Positions 28,256 through 37,314 of a stretch of 64,000 nt of DNA are shown piece after piece. The first letter of the stretch is position 1; every line of letters starts with the position of its first letter. The notes under the pieces were generated by a model, which was given only the letters and a program-made list of their open reading frames with translations, was not told the origin of the DNA and did no database searches. This stretch comes from Allobogoriella alba (GTDB taxonomy: Bacteria > Actinomycetota > Actinomycetes > Actinomycetales > Actinomycetaceae), in NCBI RefSeq assembly GCF_042665525.1, contig NZ_JBHTCQ010000003.1:1-64000 (forward strand), in the 5' to 3' direction. The position numbers were made by a program, and so were the translations under genes.

Positions 28256-29164
28256 TCAGCTCGGGTCGTCGGCGCAGAGCTGCTCGGCAGTCAGCTCGCC
28301 GGTCGGCCGCTCCTCCGCGGTGAACCCGAAGTCGCCGACCACGTCGAGGTAGGTCTGCTCGTCGCCGGTGACCGTGGCGAGCTCCTCGTTGTAGGCATCA
28401 CGGAGCTCGGTGTCGGCGCTGCGGAAGACCGTGCCACCCGCGCCGACCTGAGGTTCGCCGTCGATCTCCTGGACGAATGACTCGGTGACCTCGACCGGGG
28501 CGTCCGGGTTGTTCTCAGCCATCCAGTTCAGCGAGATTCCGGTCAGTGCGAACACGTCGGCGCGCCCGTTCACAACCGCGTCCATGCCGTCCTGAGGGTT
28601 GGCCACCTGGGTGGAGTCCAGTCCGAGGGACTCGGCGTAGTCGGACTCGATCGCACCGGTCATCGTCGAGAGCTGCGCGTCGGTTCCCTCCACGTCGTCG
28701 AGAGTCTGCAGGCTGAACGGGTTGCCCTCTTGGACCATCAGTGCCGTGGTGTACATGAACTCCGGCTCCGAGAAGATGGCCTGCTCGCAGCGCTCAGGCA
28801 GGATGGACATGCCCGCGGCGATGACGTCGAACCTCCCCGCGTTGAGGCCGGGGATGAGCTGGCCGAACTCAGCCTGGACGCCCTCGACATTGTCGATACC
28901 GAGCTCGCCCCAGATGCGCTCGTGGAGCGCGACCGTCGCGCCGGTGAGCTCGCCGCCCTCCCGAAAGCTGTACGGCGCCTCGCCGGCGAAGCCCACGGTG
29001 ATCGTGCCGTCTTCTCGGAGCTGCTCGAGCGTCAGGGCCTCGCCACCACCCTCACCGCCGCCCTGCGGGTCGCCTCCGGTGGCCGTACAGGCTGCGAGGC
29101 CGGCAGCGAGAAGGCCCGCTCCGGCCACGGCAGCCGTCCTGCGTCGGGTGGTGCTTGTCATCAT
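28256..29164 (-). CDS. ehuB: Ectoine/hydroxyectoine-binding lipoprotein EhuB
   Basis: A substrate-binding protein of about 302 residues. The N-terminus has an arginine-rich start, hydrophobic core and lipobox LLAAGLAAC, so it is anchored as a lipoprotein outside the membrane. The solute-binding domain shows EFGQLIPGLNAGRFDVIAAG, PERCEQAIFSEPE and a C-terminal TAEQLC, which I recognise from EhuB; the family takes up the osmoprotectants ectoine and hydroxyectoine. Two ATGs lie in tandem: 29161 is better spaced from AAGGGA than 29164. Other polar amino acids remain possible. Confidence 0.8.
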   Translation of the reverse strand: MMTSTTRRRTAAVAGAGLLAAGLAACTATGGDPQGGGEGGGEALTLEQLREDGTITVGFAGEAPYSFREGGELTGATVALHERIWGELGIDNVEGVQAEFGQLIPGLNAGRFDVIAAGMSILPERCEQAIFSEPEFMYTTALMVQEGNPFSLQTLDDVEGTDAQLSTMTGAIESDYAESLGLDSTQVANPQDGMDAVVNGRADVFALTGISLNWMAENNPDAPVEVTESFVQEIDGEPQVGAGGTVFRSADTELRDAYNEELATVTGDEQTYLDVVGDFGFTAEERPTGELTAEQLCADDPS

Positions 29165-29260
29165 GGTCCCTTCGGTTCGGACGAGGCATGGCCTCCCGGC
29201 TCCGCGGACCATCCGGTCGCGCGGCACCGGACGGTCACCCCGAGGTCATGGTGCGCAGCC

Positions 29261-29289
29261 ACGTTAGGAAGGTCTGGGTCCAGCCTCAA
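29261..29289 (-). promoter_or_regulatory. Promoter of the ehuBCDA genes
   Basis: On the minus strand TTGAGG (29289-29284), a 17-bp spacer and TAACGT (29266-29261), about 97 bp before the ehuB start. Spacing is ideal and no competing candidate is better. Confidence 0.55.
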
Positions 29290-29484
29290 ATGGCCGAACC
29301 GTCGCGCGGCGTCCGCTCCGACCCACCTCCCGACCCGACCCCGACCTCCCAGGCCCGCAGTATGACGCGGTTTCCGCGGGGTCGCACAGCAATCGGCGAG
29401 GCACCGTCACGGAGCAGTCGAGAATCCGGCGATCGTTACCGGTCTGCAATCTTGGGGCGAGCGATGTCCTGCACGTGACTCGGC

Positions 29485-29513
29485 CTTGAGCAGTACTTGA
29501 GGACACCTTGACA
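29485..29513 (+). promoter_or_regulatory. Three CTTGA direct repeats at 11-bp spacing
   Basis: CTTGA occurs at 29485-29489, 29496-29500 and 29507-29511, each exactly 11 bp apart, the last running into TTGACA (29508-29513). Direct heptamers one helical turn apart that overlap a -35 box are typical of SARP/OmpR-type activator sites. Apart from this and the ehu promoter I see nothing in the 456-bp gap 29165-29620. Confidence 0.4.
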
Positions 29514-29620
29514 CGACGGCCCGCGCCAGGCAACCGCGCCATCCACAGGGCGTCCCGGACCCTACGGTCGTCCACAGGACGCCCGCCGCGAGCACGGCAT
29601 GCCGGTGCACTCTCGGACGC

Positions 29621-32600
29621 GTGACCGCTCTCCTACGCACGCCGCCCGCCGTCGACGTCGCGCGGTCTGCCCTGAGGACGCCCTGGCACCTCGCGGTGGT
29701 CGCCGGACCGGACACCGGATGGTGCGCGGGCCTCGGCCCCGACGTCACCGAGCTGGGCCGGCGGCCGCTCGGCTCGGACCAGGTCCTGCCGCTGACCGAC
29801 CCGCTCGTCTCCCGGCGGCACGTCGCGGTGCGGGCGCGCCGCGGACGCCTCGAGGCCCGGGACCTGGGCTCGGCGAACGGCACCAGGCTCCGCCGGGCCC
29901 GCCGGCGACGACGGCGGCGTGGGCCGAGACCCGGGCGATGGGCGCGGTCGCTGCGCTCCCGCTGGCGGCCCCTCGGCGAGGGCGACCGCCTGGAGCTGGG
30001 CAGGACGGTGCTGGAGGTGCGCCGTCGGCCGGACGAGCTGCGCCCGCCCTCCCCTCCGGAGCCCGAACGCCGCCGCCCCGCCCGGGACTGGCTGCGGCTG
30101 GCCCTGCCCCTCGTCGCGTGCGTGACGATGGTCCCGATCCTGCTGGTGGGGTCCGCGAACCCCTGGCGGTGGGCCGTCCTCGCGGTCCCGGTCGCACTGG
30201 TCGTCGCGATGGCGCTCGGGCAACGACGGGCAAGACCACCCGACCTGCCGGATGCCGCTACCGTGCTGCTGCTGGCCGCCAGCCGCGCCGTCCCGGCGGA
30301 CCCCGGCGAGACGTTGCGGGTCCGGCTCGGGACGGGCGGCCGCCGCTCGCCCGCCCCGATCGACCTGGCCGACGGCGACCGGGTGGCCCTCGTCGGCCCC
30401 GACGACGCCGTCCTGGCGACCGGCCGATGGCTCGTCGCACAGCTAGCCACCTGTCACCCGGCGAGCGTCGAGCTCCCCGACCGCCCGCGGCTGGGCGCGC
30501 CGCGCGCGCCCTGGCAGGTCGTCGTCCATCGGGAGCCCTTCGCCGCGGAGCCACCGGTGCACGGCCGGACCGGGCGGACTGACGAGCCGTCGCGGGTCGA
30601 CCTCGTCCTCGCCGGTCCGTTGGAGGCCGTCCCCGCCTGGTGCACCCGCGTACTGAGCGTGCCGGACGACGGCGTCGCACCCCCGTGGGCGAACGCCGTC
30701 GCCGACCTGCTCGCCGCGCCGGCCGAGCAGACCGCCGCCACCGCCGCACTGCCCGGCGACGTGCCGCTGCGCGACCTGGTCGGCCCGGCCGAGGACGTCG
30801 GCAACCAGTGGCGCGAGCCCTCTCCCGGCCTGTCCGCACCGATCGGGATCTCGGCCGACGGACTGGAGGAGATCGACCTGGTCCAGCACGGCCCGCACGC
30901 CCTGATTGCCGGCACCACCGGCGCGGGAAAGTCCGAGCTGCTGCTCGCGTGGCTCGTGGCCCTGGGTGTCCGGTACTCGCCGCGTGACCTGCAGCTCCTG
31001 CTGGTCGACTACAAGGGCGGGGCCACGTTCGCCCCGCTCGCCGGGCTGCCGCACGTGGCCGGAGTACTCACGGACCTCGACCCGGCCGCCACGACGCGGG
31101 CGCTGACGAGCCTGCGCGCGGAGGTGCGCCGGCGCGAGCGGCTGCTCGCCGCTGCGGGGGCGAAGGATCTCGCCGGTTACCGGGAGGCGGGCCCGGACCG
31201 GGAGCACCTGGCTCGGCTCGTCGTCGTGGTCGACGAGTTCCGCGCCCTGGCTGAGAGCCACCAGGACGTCCTGGACGCCCTCGTTCGACTCGCCACCCAG
31301 GGCCGTTCGCTGGGCATCCACCTCGTCCTGGCCACGCAGCGTCCGGGTGGCTCGGTGGGCGCCGACGTCCGGGCCAACCTCACGCTGCGGATCTGCCTGC
31401 GGGTGCTGGAGCCGGCCGAGTCGCACGACGTCATCGGTTCCGCCGCCGCGGCCGAGCTGCCCGCCGTGCCCGGCCGGGCCGTGGTCCGCGGCGACGGTCT
31501 GCGCACCGTGCAGGCCCCGTGGTGCGGCGCGGACGGCTGGGTCGACGCCGTCGTCGCGCGGGCCGCGCAGTCGTGGCGGGAGCTGGCGGGCTCCGCGGCA
31601 CCACCGCGCCCCTGGGCGCCGCCGCTGCCGGAACGCGTCGCCCTGTCGGACCTGGCCACCGAGGCCGGCCGCACCGCGTGCCTGCCCCTCGCCACGACCG
31701 ACCTCCCCCAGGAGCAGCGGCTCGGCACCTGGCACTGGGAACCCGACGGACTCCTCGTGGTCGGCGGACCCGGCACCGGCCGGACCACCACGCTCCGCAC
31801 CGTCCTGGCGGCGGCCCTGGCGGCCGACGTCCCCGTCCATCTGGTCGCGGCCGAGCCGGCGCGGTTCACGGACCTCCGTGGGCCCTCGCGGGGCACGGTG
31901 GTCGGCGCCGATGACCCGCGCCGGGTGGCCCGGCTCCTGGAGCGCCTGGACGGCGACGGCCTGCTCCTCGTCGACGACGCCGACCTCGTCACCGAGCGGC
32001 TCGACCTCCTCGCCGGGACCGGGCAGGGCGCAGCACTGCTGGCCCGTGCCGTCCGCGACGCCCGCCGGTCGGGCGTGCGCGCGGTGCTCAGCGGACCGCC
32101 CTCGCTCGCCGGCGCCCGGTGGCTCGAACCGTTGCGGACCCGCCTGGTGCTCGCGGCCAAGGACGAGACCGAGGCGCTCGTCGCCGGCGTGCCCCGGGAC
32201 CTCGTCGGCGGGCCGCCGCTGCCCGGCCGCGGGGTGCTCGTGGAGCCCGGGCGCGCCACCGTGCTCCAGGTGGCGACCGCGGGCGCGTGCGACCTGGGCC
32301 CGCCGCGGCCGGGGATCCTGCGGCTCGCGCCCCTCCCCGAGCAGGTACCGGTGCACACGCTCCCGCGCCCCGGCCGACCGGACTGGACCGCCGTCGTCGG
32401 CCGTGGCGGGGACGACGCCGGCCCGGTCCGGGTCCGCTGCGGCCCGGGCGAGGTGGTCCTCGTGGTCGGTCCGCCCGGCAGCGGCCGCACGACGGCGCTG
32501 CGCACGATGCGGGACCAGCTCGCGCCGGTACCCGGCTCGGCCGTCGCCCCGGAGCCGGGTGACGTGCTGCCGGGCGGCACGTCCGTCGTCGTGCTCGATG

Positions 32601-32902
32601 ACGCCGACACCTGGCCGGTGCACCACCTCGAGGAGCTCGCGGCCACGACGCGCGGGGTGGCCGTCCTCGCGTCCGCTCGTCCCGAGTCGGTCGCGGCCGC
32701 CTATCGCGGTCCGCTCGCCCTCTGGCGCGCCCGCGCCTCGCTCCTGCTGCTGCGTCCCTCGGCCTCCGGGCCGCAGCTGACCGACGTGCCCCTCCGCACG
32801 GCGGTCGACCCGACGCGCCCGCACCAGGCCGGGCTCGGCGTGCTCGTCACGCGTGGCCGGGCGACCCCGGTCCAGGTGGCCTCAGACGACGGCGCCCGGT
32901 GA
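29621..32902 (+). CDS. FHA-FtsK/SpoIIIE ATPase, EssC/EccC-like (type VII secretion design)
   Basis: 1093 residues. An FHA domain (about 24-133; S64-R-R-H67 and S84-A-N-G-T88) is split by an arginine-rich insert (89-117). Two membrane helices follow (158-177, 183-200), then three P-loop ATPase domains: GTTGAGKSE (431-439) with DE at 538-539, GGPGTGRTT (715-723), and GPPGSGRTT (950-958). FHA, two helices and three FtsK modules is the layout of EssC/YukB motors that push WXG100 proteins. No WXG100, EccB, EccD or mycosin gene is nearby, so it appears orphaned in this window. The GTG start lacks a clear ribosome site. Confidence 0.85.
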   Translation: MTALLRTPPAVDVARSALRTPWHLAVVAGPDTGWCAGLGPDVTELGRRPLGSDQVLPLTDPLVSRRHVAVRARRGRLEARDLGSANGTRLRRARRRRRRRGPRPGRWARSLRSRWRPLGEGDRLELGRTVLEVRRRPDELRPPSPPEPERRRPARDWLRLALPLVACVTMVPILLVGSANPWRWAVLAVPVALVVAMALGQRRARPPDLPDAATVLLLAASRAVPADPGETLRVRLGTGGRRSPAPIDLADGDRVALVGPDDAVLATGRWLVAQLATCHPASVELPDRPRLGAPRAPWQVVVHREPFAAEPPVHGRTGRTDEPSRVDLVLAGPLEAVPAWCTRVLSVPDDGVAPPWANAVADLLAAPAEQTAATAALPGDVPLRDLVGPAEDVGNQWREPSPGLSAPIGISADGLEEIDLVQHGPHALIAGTTGAGKSELLLAWLVALGVRYSPRDLQLLLVDYKGGATFAPLAGLPHVAGVLTDLDPAATTRALTSLRAEVRRRERLLAAAGAKDLAGYREAGPDREHLARLVVVVDEFRALAESHQDVLDALVRLATQGRSLGIHLVLATQRPGGSVGADVRANLTLRICLRVLEPAESHDVIGSAAAAELPAVPGRAVVRGDGLRTVQAPWCGADGWVDAVVARAAQSWRELAGSAAPPRPWAPPLPERVALSDLATEAGRTACLPLATTDLPQEQRLGTWHWEPDGLLVVGGPGTGRTTTLRTVLAAALAADVPVHLVAAEPARFTDLRGPSRGTVVGADDPRRVARLLERLDGDGLLLVDDADLVTERLDLLAGTGQGAALLARAVRDARRSGVRAVLSGPPSLAGARWLEPLRTRLVLAAKDETEALVAGVPRDLVGGPPLPGRGVLVEPGRATVLQVATAGACDLGPPRPGILRLAPLPEQVPVHTLPRPGRPDWTAVVGRGGDDAGPVRVRCGPGEVVLVVGPPGSGRTTALRTMRDQLAPVPGSAVAPEPGDVLPGGTSVVVLDDADTWPVHHLEELAATTRGVAVLASARPESVAAAYRGPLALWRARASLLLLRPSASGPQLTDVPLRTAVDPTRPHQAGLGVLVTRGRATPVQVASDDGAR

Positions 32903-33295
32903 GCGGGTGGTCGAGGCGTGCTCGCGCGAGCTGGGCCACAGGATGCCGACGACGACCGCCACGGACAGCGCCACCACCGCCATGACCGCCGCGACCGGTA
33001 GGCCGGTGACCAGCGTGACGGAGGTGATGATCTGGAGGAGCTGCCAGGTGATGAGCGGACCACGTCCCCACCGCATCCCGCGCCACTGCGCGCGCGCCGC
33101 CGCGGCCAGGAGCAGGGCGAAGCCGACCAGCAGGACGGCGAACGGCACGACGACGCCCAGGCCACGGCCTCGCCCCGCCGAGAGCGCACCGGCGACCACG
33201 ATGACGGCTGTCCCGACGAGGAGCAGCGCCTCGAGCAGCGCCCCGGCCAGGGCGAGCTTGAGCGGCAGCGGGACGGCCGCGCGGGTGGTGGTCAC
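32882..33295 (-). CDS. Small four-helix membrane protein
   Basis: 137 residues with about four membrane helices and short loops, ending in a polar tail. Not recognised beyond that. TAGATT lies 7 bp before the GTG, so the message may be leaderless. It overlaps the convergent ATPase gene by 21 bp. A role with that ATPase is possible but unsupported. Confidence 0.65.
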   Translation of the reverse strand: MTTTRAAVPLPLKLALAGALLEALLLVGTAVIVVAGALSAGRGRGLGVVVPFAVLLVGFALLLAAAARAQWRGMRWGRGPLITWQLLQIITSVTLVTGLPVAAVMAVVALSVAVVVGILWPSSREHASTTRSPGAVV

Positions 33296-33581
33296 AAGCC
33301 CGAATCTACCGTCGCGGAGCGTCCGCGGAGATCCCGCCCGAGCGTCCCCCGACGGGCCGTCCGACCCACCCGCGCGTACCGCTGCACGGACACCAGGCGC
33401 CCACGTCGCGGACAGGCACCGGCGCCACGCGCGCCTGTGAGAAAGGGCACGACGTCACCGAGAAGTCATCTCCCGGAAACCCTTGTGAACGATTCAAGGG
33501 CCGTGCAAAGGTTGTCGGCGGCACTTTGATCCCGGACCGCCCCTCCCTCAGGGCACGGCCCGCATGCGCAAAGGAGACTCT

Positions 33582-33833
33582 ATGGACTGGCGTCACCGCG
33601 CCGCCTGCCTCACCGAGGACCCGGAGCTGTTCTTCCCCATCGGAAACACCGGACCTGCCCTCCTCCAGATCGAGGAGGCCAAGGCCGTCTGCCACCGGTG
33701 CACGGTCGTCGACACGTGCCTGAAGTGGGCGATGGAGACCGGGCAGGACTCCGGAGTCTGGGGCGGGCTGAGCGAGGACGAGCGTCGTGCGCTGAAGCGC
33801 CGCACCGCTCGTGCCCGGCGAGCCGCCGGCTGA
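33582..33833 (+). CDS. whiB1: WhiB1-like iron-sulfur transcription regulator
   Basis: An 83-residue Wbl protein with four cluster-binding cysteines C9, C37, C40 and C46 and the GVWGG turn at 58-62, then a basic DNA-binding tail (KRRTARARRAA). The short N-terminus MDWRHRAACL is typical of WhiB1/WblE, a nitric-oxide-sensitive, usually essential regulator that binds the housekeeping sigma factor. I chose the ATG at 33582 because AAGGAG lies 5 bp before it. The convergent PdtaS-like kinase gene gives the same pair as mycobacterial Rv3219/Rv3220c. Confidence 0.92.
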   Translation: MDWRHRAACLTEDPELFFPIGNTGPALLQIEEAKAVCHRCTVVDTCLKWAMETGQDSGVWGGLSEDERRALKRRTARARRAAG

Positions 33834-33856
33834 CGCCAGGCCCACAGAGAACCACC

Positions 33857-33882
33857 GACGCCGCCGGGAGACCGGCGGCGTC
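33857..33882. terminator. Bidirectional terminator between whiB1 and pdtaS
   Basis: A perfect 11-bp stem (GACGCCGCCGG with CCGGCGGCGTC) around GAGA, between the two convergent stop codons. Confidence 0.75.
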
Positions 33883-33911
33883 GTGCTCTGTCCGGGCGCC
33901 GCGTTCCGCGG

Positions 33912-35390
33912 TCAGAACCGGCGCACGATCTGCCCAGGGACGCCGATCCACGCCGAGAGCGCGACCTCGGTGCCGCCCTCGTCGCGGCGACGCCACTCGA
34001 TCGAGCCGTTCAGCTCGCCCTTCACCAGGGTCTCGACGATCTGGGTGCCCAGACCCGAGAGCACCCGGCCGTCCTCGATGCCGACACCGTCGTCGCTCAC
34101 CGTCACCTCCAGCTCCGGGCCGGATCGTGCGGCCCGGACCTTGACCGTCCCGGTCCGGCCGGCCAGCCCGTGCTCCACCGCGTTCGAGACCAGCTCCGTG
34201 AGCACGACGGCGAGGGACGTCGCCGCCTCCGCACCGACCTTCCCGAAGGTCCCGTCCACGACCGTGCTCACCGAGGAGTCCTGCGAGGCGACGTCGGCCG
34301 CCAGTCGCAGCAGCCGGCCGAACACCTCGTCGAAGTCGACCACCTCGTCCAGGCCCTGCGAGAGCGTCTCGTGCACCATCGCGATCGTCGAGACCCGCCG
34401 CTCCGCCTCGTCCAGCGCCGCCTGCGTCTCCGGGTTCGGGCTGCGGCGGGACTGCAGCCGCAGCAGCGCGGAGACCGTCTGGAGATTGTTCTTCACGCGG
34501 TGGTGGATCTCCCGGATGGTGGCGTCCTTGGTGATCAGCTCCCGCTCGCGGCGGCGCACCTCCGAGACGTCACGGCACAGCAGCAGGGCCCCGCGCCGCT
34601 CCCCGTTCTCGGTGAGGGGCACGGCCCGCAGGGTGAGGGTCACCCCGCGCGACTCGATCTCGGTGCGCCACGCGGCCCGTCCCATGACGACGACGGCCAT
34701 CGTCTCCTCCACCGTGCTGTGATCCTCGATGAGGGACGTGACGACCTCGCCGAGGACCTGCCCCTTCAGCTCGCCGATCACGCCGAGCCGGTGGAAGTTG
34801 CTCAACGCGTTCGGGCTCGCGTAGATGACCCGGCCCTCCGGGTCGAGCCGGACGAGCCCGTCGCCGACGCGCGGCGCCCCACGCCGGGACCCGGTCGGGG
34901 CGCCCTGCTGCGGGAACTCACCCCGGCTGATCATCCCGCACAGCACGTCGGCGATCTCGATGTAGGACACATCCAGCCGGGACGGCACCCGCGAGGTGGG
35001 CAGCCCGACCTCGCGGGTCAGCACGCCGAGCATGCGGCCGGCGCAGACGACCGGCAGCAGCACCTCACGCATCGGCAACGAGGCGCGGCCCTGCGGGTCG
35101 GCCCGCACGTGGATGCCGCGGTCCGCCATGGTCTGCGCCATGAGCGCGCGCCGCACCTCCGACGGCTGCTGGCCGACGATGTCCTGGTAGTGCACAGTGG
35201 CGGCGGTCGACGGCCGGCAGTGCGCGGCCGCCACGAAGTCGCCGTCCTCGGTCGGGAGCCACAGCACGAGATCGGCGAACGCGAGATCGGCGACGACCTG
35301 CCAGTCCCCCACGAGCTGGTGCAGCCACTCCGCGTCACGCTCGTCGAGGTGTCCGGACTGGGCGATCATCTGGGCGAGCGTGTGGGCCAC
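33912..35390 (-). CDS. pdtaS: Sensor histidine kinase, PdtaS-like
   Basis: A 492-residue soluble kinase without membrane helices. A GAF-like sensor domain fills about residues 1-150 and a PAS domain about 180-290. The HisKA_2 phosphoacceptor IHHRVKNNLQTVSALLRLQ follows, then an ATPase domain with LTELVSNAVEHG, DDGVGIE and GLGTQIV. This is the architecture of PdtaS, which signals to the RNA-binding antiterminator PdtaR; no PdtaR is in the window. TACGCT ends 6 bp before the GTG, suggesting a leaderless message. Confidence 0.88.
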   Translation of the reverse strand: MAHTLAQMIAQSGHLDERDAEWLHQLVGDWQVVADLAFADLVLWLPTEDGDFVAAAHCRPSTAATVHYQDIVGQQPSEVRRALMAQTMADRGIHVRADPQGRASLPMREVLLPVVCAGRMLGVLTREVGLPTSRVPSRLDVSYIEIADVLCGMISRGEFPQQGAPTGSRRGAPRVGDGLVRLDPEGRVIYASPNALSNFHRLGVIGELKGQVLGEVVTSLIEDHSTVEETMAVVVMGRAAWRTEIESRGVTLTLRAVPLTENGERRGALLLCRDVSEVRRRERELITKDATIREIHHRVKNNLQTVSALLRLQSRRSPNPETQAALDEAERRVSTIAMVHETLSQGLDEVVDFDEVFGRLLRLAADVASQDSSVSTVVDGTFGKVGAEAATSLAVVLTELVSNAVEHGLAGRTGTVKVRAARSGPELEVTVSDDGVGIEDGRVLSGLGTQIVETLVKGELNGSIEWRRRDEGGTEVALSAWIGVPGQIVRRF

Positions 35391-35494
35391 GGCCCCAGCG
35401 TAGGACGTGCTGGCACCCCCGCGGTGCGACGTTACGCTGGCCGCACCAGCCCGTGCTGAGCCAACGCCGAACCGCGTCCCGAGGAGCCCTCCCC

Positions 35495-35992
35495 GTGCAG
35501 TTCACCACCACGATCACCTACCCCGCGGACGTCGAGACGGTCGCCGCCATGCTCGCGGACGAAGACTTCGTCACCAGGAAGATGGAGGCAGCGGGCGCGC
35601 TGCGCTCCAGCTGCGACGTCACCCGGGACGGCGAGGCCTTCACGGTCACCACGCGCGCCGACATGCCGACGACGAAGATCCCGCCCGCCTTCCGCTCGCT
35701 GGTCGGCAGCTCCCTGGAGGTCGTCATCGTCGAGGACTGGGGCGCCCCGGTCGACGGCGCACGCACCTCCACGTTCACGCTCGAGATCAGCGGCGTGCCG
35801 GTGAAGGTGCGGGGCAGCCAGCACCTGGTGCCGACCGCGGACGGGAGCGAGGAGACCTACTCCGGGGACGTCACGGCCTCGGTGCCGCTGGTGGGCCGGA
35901 AGATCGAGAAGACCGCCGTCGACACCGTGGACAAGGTCGCCGCGGTGGAGCGGCGGCTGGGCCTGCAGTACCTCGACGGGCAGCGCGCCTGA
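35495..35992 (+). CDS. DUF2505 family protein (SRPBCC-like fold)
   Basis: A 165-residue protein of a common actinobacterial family. MQFTTTITYPADVETVAAMLADEDFVTRKM and RGSQHLVPTADGSEETYSGDV are typical. The fold is expected to be a helix-grip ligand-binding barrel; no ligand is known. The GTG has GAGGAG 8 bp upstream. It lies head to head with pdtaS. Confidence 0.8.
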   Translation: MQFTTTITYPADVETVAAMLADEDFVTRKMEAAGALRSSCDVTRDGEAFTVTTRADMPTTKIPPAFRSLVGSSLEVVIVEDWGAPVDGARTSTFTLEISGVPVKVRGSQHLVPTADGSEETYSGDVTASVPLVGRKIEKTAVDTVDKVAAVERRLGLQYLDGQRA

Positions 35993-36024
35993 CGCGGCTC
36001 GTCAGCGACTCCGAGAGAGGTGCC

Positions 36025-36046
36025 CCTGGCTCGCCATTGAGCCAGG
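36025..36046 (+). terminator. Hairpin after the DUF2505 gene
   Basis: A perfect 8-bp stem, CCTGGCTC with GAGCCAGG, around a 6-nt loop, 32 bp after the stop codon. The remaining gap to 36177 shows nothing else clear. Confidence 0.55.
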
Positions 36047-36177
36047 TGCGTTGCCCACCGTACTCGGATGTGACGTGGCGCACGGCACATCCGACGCGCG
36101 AGACGACTGTTCCGCGCAGCCCAGCACCCGCGCCTCGCCGGACAGCGGCGCGGCCGGACGCGTGCGACGATGCGGTC

Positions 36178-36645
36178 ATGACTGCGACGAGCGAGGACAG
36201 TCCGAACCCCGAGGTCGACGGCCGCACGAGGACAGCGTCGGCGCTGTGGGCGGAGCGCACGGGCACCCGGTCCTACACAGGTCGGAACGCCCGTGGCGCC
36301 GAGGTCCTGGTGGGCGACGGCGAGGGACAGTTCACGCCCGGCGAGCTGCTGCAGATCGCCCTGGCGACGTGCTGCACGCTGTCCGCCGACCATCGCCTCG
36401 CCCATGCTCTCGGCGATGACTTCGCCGCCACCGTCGGGGTCTCCGCGGAGAAGAACAAGGAGGAGAACCGCTACGCCTCCCTCACCGCGGAGATCGTCAC
36501 CGATCTCTCCGGCCTGGACGACCAGACCCGCACCAGGACAGTGGAGCGGGCGGAGGCGGCGATCGAACGGCAGTGCACGGTGGGCCGCACGCTCGCAGCG
36601 GGCGCCGGTCACACCGTCGTGTTCACGGACGAGGTGGCAGGTTGA
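36178..36645 (+). CDS. OsmC/Ohr-type peroxiredoxin-like protein
   Basis: A 155-residue OsmC-family protein. The first conserved cysteine lies in ALATCCTLSADHRLA (about residues 61-75) and the second in IERQCTVGRTL (about 135). These pair in thiol peroxidases that reduce organic hydroperoxides. The ATG at 36178 lacks a strong ribosome site. The next gene overlaps its stop by two bases. Confidence 0.85.
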   Translation: MTATSEDSPNPEVDGRTRTASALWAERTGTRSYTGRNARGAEVLVGDGEGQFTPGELLQIALATCCTLSADHRLAHALGDDFAATVGVSAEKNKEENRYASLTAEIVTDLSGLDDQTRTRTVERAEAAIERQCTVGRTLAAGAGHTVVFTDEVAG

Positions 36646-37304
36646 GCCCCCGCACGGAGCGTCGGCGCGGCCGCACTCTCGAGCGGCTGCTGGATCTGGC
36701 CGTGCGGCGTGCCGCCAAGGGAGCCGACCGTGTGGCCGAGCTGCGGCGGGAGCGTCCCGGGATCACCCCGGCCGAGGCGATCGCCCACCTCGAGAAGCGC
36801 TACCTGGCTCGGGCGGCCCGGCTCGGCGGCGCCGTCGGCGCGGCGGCGGCCTGGCCGGGCATCGGTACCGTCAGCGCGCTGGGGCTCACCGGCGCCCAGT
36901 CGCTGGCCTTCCTCACCAGCTCGGCCGAGCACGTCATGGCCGTCGCTGCGGTCCACGGGATCGACGTCGAGGACGTGGAGCGTCGCCGCACGCTGCTGCT
37001 CGCCGCGCTGCTCGGCGAGGACGGCGCCCAGGCCGTGAGCGGGCAGCTCGGCCTCGGCACGCTCTACTGGGCGCGGGCCGCCCTGACGAGGCTGCCGCTG
37101 GGCACCGTGAAGGCCGTCAACAAGATGCTCGCACGGCGGCTGGTGCAAGCCGGCCTGACCCGTGCGGGCGCGCTGTCGGTCGGTCGCCTCACCCCGTTCG
37201 GCGTCGGCGCGGCCGTGGGCTACTGGGGCACCAGGATGATGGGCCGGAGCGTCCTGGAGGGGACGCGGGAGGCGTTCGGTCCCCCGCCGGAGAGCTTCCG
37301 CTAG
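36642..37304 (+). CDS. Conserved actinobacterial protein of unknown function (Ala/Gly-rich, hydrophobic)
   Basis: A 220-residue protein beginning most likely at TTG 36642, which overlaps the OsmC stop (TTGA) and has GAGGT upstream. After a basic helix there are several Ala/Gly-rich hydrophobic segments (GGAVGAAAAWPGIGTVSALGLTG region; GRLTPFGVGAAVGYWG). Similar uncharacterised proteins are common in high-GC Gram-positives. No catalytic motif is visible. Confidence 0.7.
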   Translation: MSPRTERRRGRTLERLLDLAVRRAAKGADRVAELRRERPGITPAEAIAHLEKRYLARAARLGGAVGAAAAWPGIGTVSALGLTGAQSLAFLTSSAEHVMAVAAVHGIDVEDVERRRTLLLAALLGEDGAQAVSGQLGLGTLYWARAALTRLPLGTVKAVNKMLARRLVQAGLTRAGALSVGRLTPFGVGAAVGYWGTRMMGRSVLEGTREAFGPPPESFR

Positions 37305-37314
37305 CCTCACCACG

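Noticed and set aside
29541..29576. DnaA-box-like TCCACA sequences (also TTTTCCACA at 53388-53396)
   Set aside because: Only two imperfect boxes in one place and a lone one elsewhere, without AT-rich unwinding region or dnaA/dnaN genes; not an origin.
33482..33498. Possible CRP-type site TGTGA upstream of whiB1
   Set aside because: Only one half-site matches; the other half (expected TCACA) does not, so I do not claim a CRP operator.
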